From: a virus
IMG/VR virus record: IMGVR_UViG_3300001460_000019
Location: 1 to 46,874 of that record
Direction: 5' to 3' (one strand)
DNA length: 46,874 nt
In this document: positions 46,726 to 46,874 of the stretch, piece by piece
Numbering within the stretch: position 1 is the first letter of the stretch
Layout: the number at the start of each line of letters is the position of its first letter
Notes under the pieces: generated by a model
What the model was told of the DNA's origin: nothing
Seen by the model: only the letters and a program-made list of their open reading frames with translations
The model's database searches: none
Made by a program: the position numbers and the translations under genes

Positions 46726-46734
46726 ATATTTATC
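46726..46734 (-). promoter_or_regulatory. T4-like late promoter motif, minus strand
   Basis: Minus-strand GATAAATAT lies 30 nt before the ATG at 46695. Confidence 0.55.
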
Positions 46735-46821
46735 GGGTGGTCAGACCGGCGAATATTGTATTATAATTGTATGTGCGGTTAAATTTTTAGGAAGTCCTGT
46801 TTTAATGTAAAACTCAACATC

Positions 46822-46838
46822 AAATCACTTCGTGATTT
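46822..46838. other. Small hairpin near the right end
   Basis: AAATCAC, a TTC loop, and GTGATTT form a 7-bp hairpin. The stretch 46740-46874 holds no other supported gene or promoter, although the window ends here. Confidence 0.35.
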
Positions 46839-46874
46839 TCATATTCGTTTTCCCATTACACTATGCCACCGTTC

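Noticed and set aside
1-46874. CRISPR array, insertion sequence, integrase or attachment site
   Set aside because: No spaced direct repeats, transposase motifs or terminal inverted repeats were seen. The short hairpin repeats at 44079 and 45333 do not have these features.

Overview
The window looks like part of the genome of a large, tailed, T4-like (myovirus-type) phage of a low-GC marine bacterium. The evidence is a T4-lysozyme homologue, a DsbA-like late-transcription DNA-binding protein, many copies of a late-promoter octamer close to T4 TATAAATA, six tRNA genes, a structural fibre-like protein, a free HNH endonuclease, tight gene packing with ATGA overlaps, and strongly A+T-rich DNA. The host cannot be named. 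A DUF6356 protein and the base composition fit a marine alphaproteobacterium, but this is inference.

Layout. Positions 17-2708 hold a virion structural protein and two small genes. Positions 2735-8426 hold a MoxR AAA+ ATPase and a metallopeptidase-like VWA protein. Each has a nearly identical promoter, and small genes plus a radical SAM enzyme lie between them. Positions 8409-11186 hold a DUF6356 protein, a secreted protein, an HNH endonuclease and conserved phage genes. Positions 11201-13668 hold a membrane protein and a BtuB-like TonB-dependent receptor behind their own promoter.

Positions 13687-32714 are a dense metabolic region of about 25 genes: two fatty acid desaturases, two SDRs, GNAT, a B12-domain radical SAM enzyme, three other radical SAM enzymes, seven 2OG-Fe(II) oxygenase-like proteins, a PLP aminotransferase-like protein, a nucleotidyltransferase, a NodU/TobZ-type carbamoyltransferase, a UDP-sugar dehydrogenase-like protein and a ferredoxin-NADP reductase. 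Fourteen of these (20487-32714) form one tightly coupled run. A small inverted island (19134-20363) sits inside the region.

Positions 32732-46874 hold small membrane and hypothetical genes, four more radical SAM genes, a flavodoxin, DsbA, two more oxygenases, a GNAT, six tRNAs, lysozyme, two kinase-fold paralogues, a SET protein and a very acidic protein.

In total the window has nine radical SAM proteins and nine AspH/P4H-type oxygenase-like proteins, with a flavodoxin and a flavodoxin/ferredoxin reductase as plausible electron donors, and a possible B12 receptor beside a B12-domain radical SAM gene. I infer that the phage carries an unusual natural-product-like or macromolecule-modifying pathway. 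The product cannot be deduced from sequence alone.

Second theme: transcription signals. There are three near-identical extended -10 promoters, about sixteen late-promoter motifs, a late motif inside a terminator loop, and several operon heads whose promoter lies so close to the start codon that the mRNA would be nearly leaderless.
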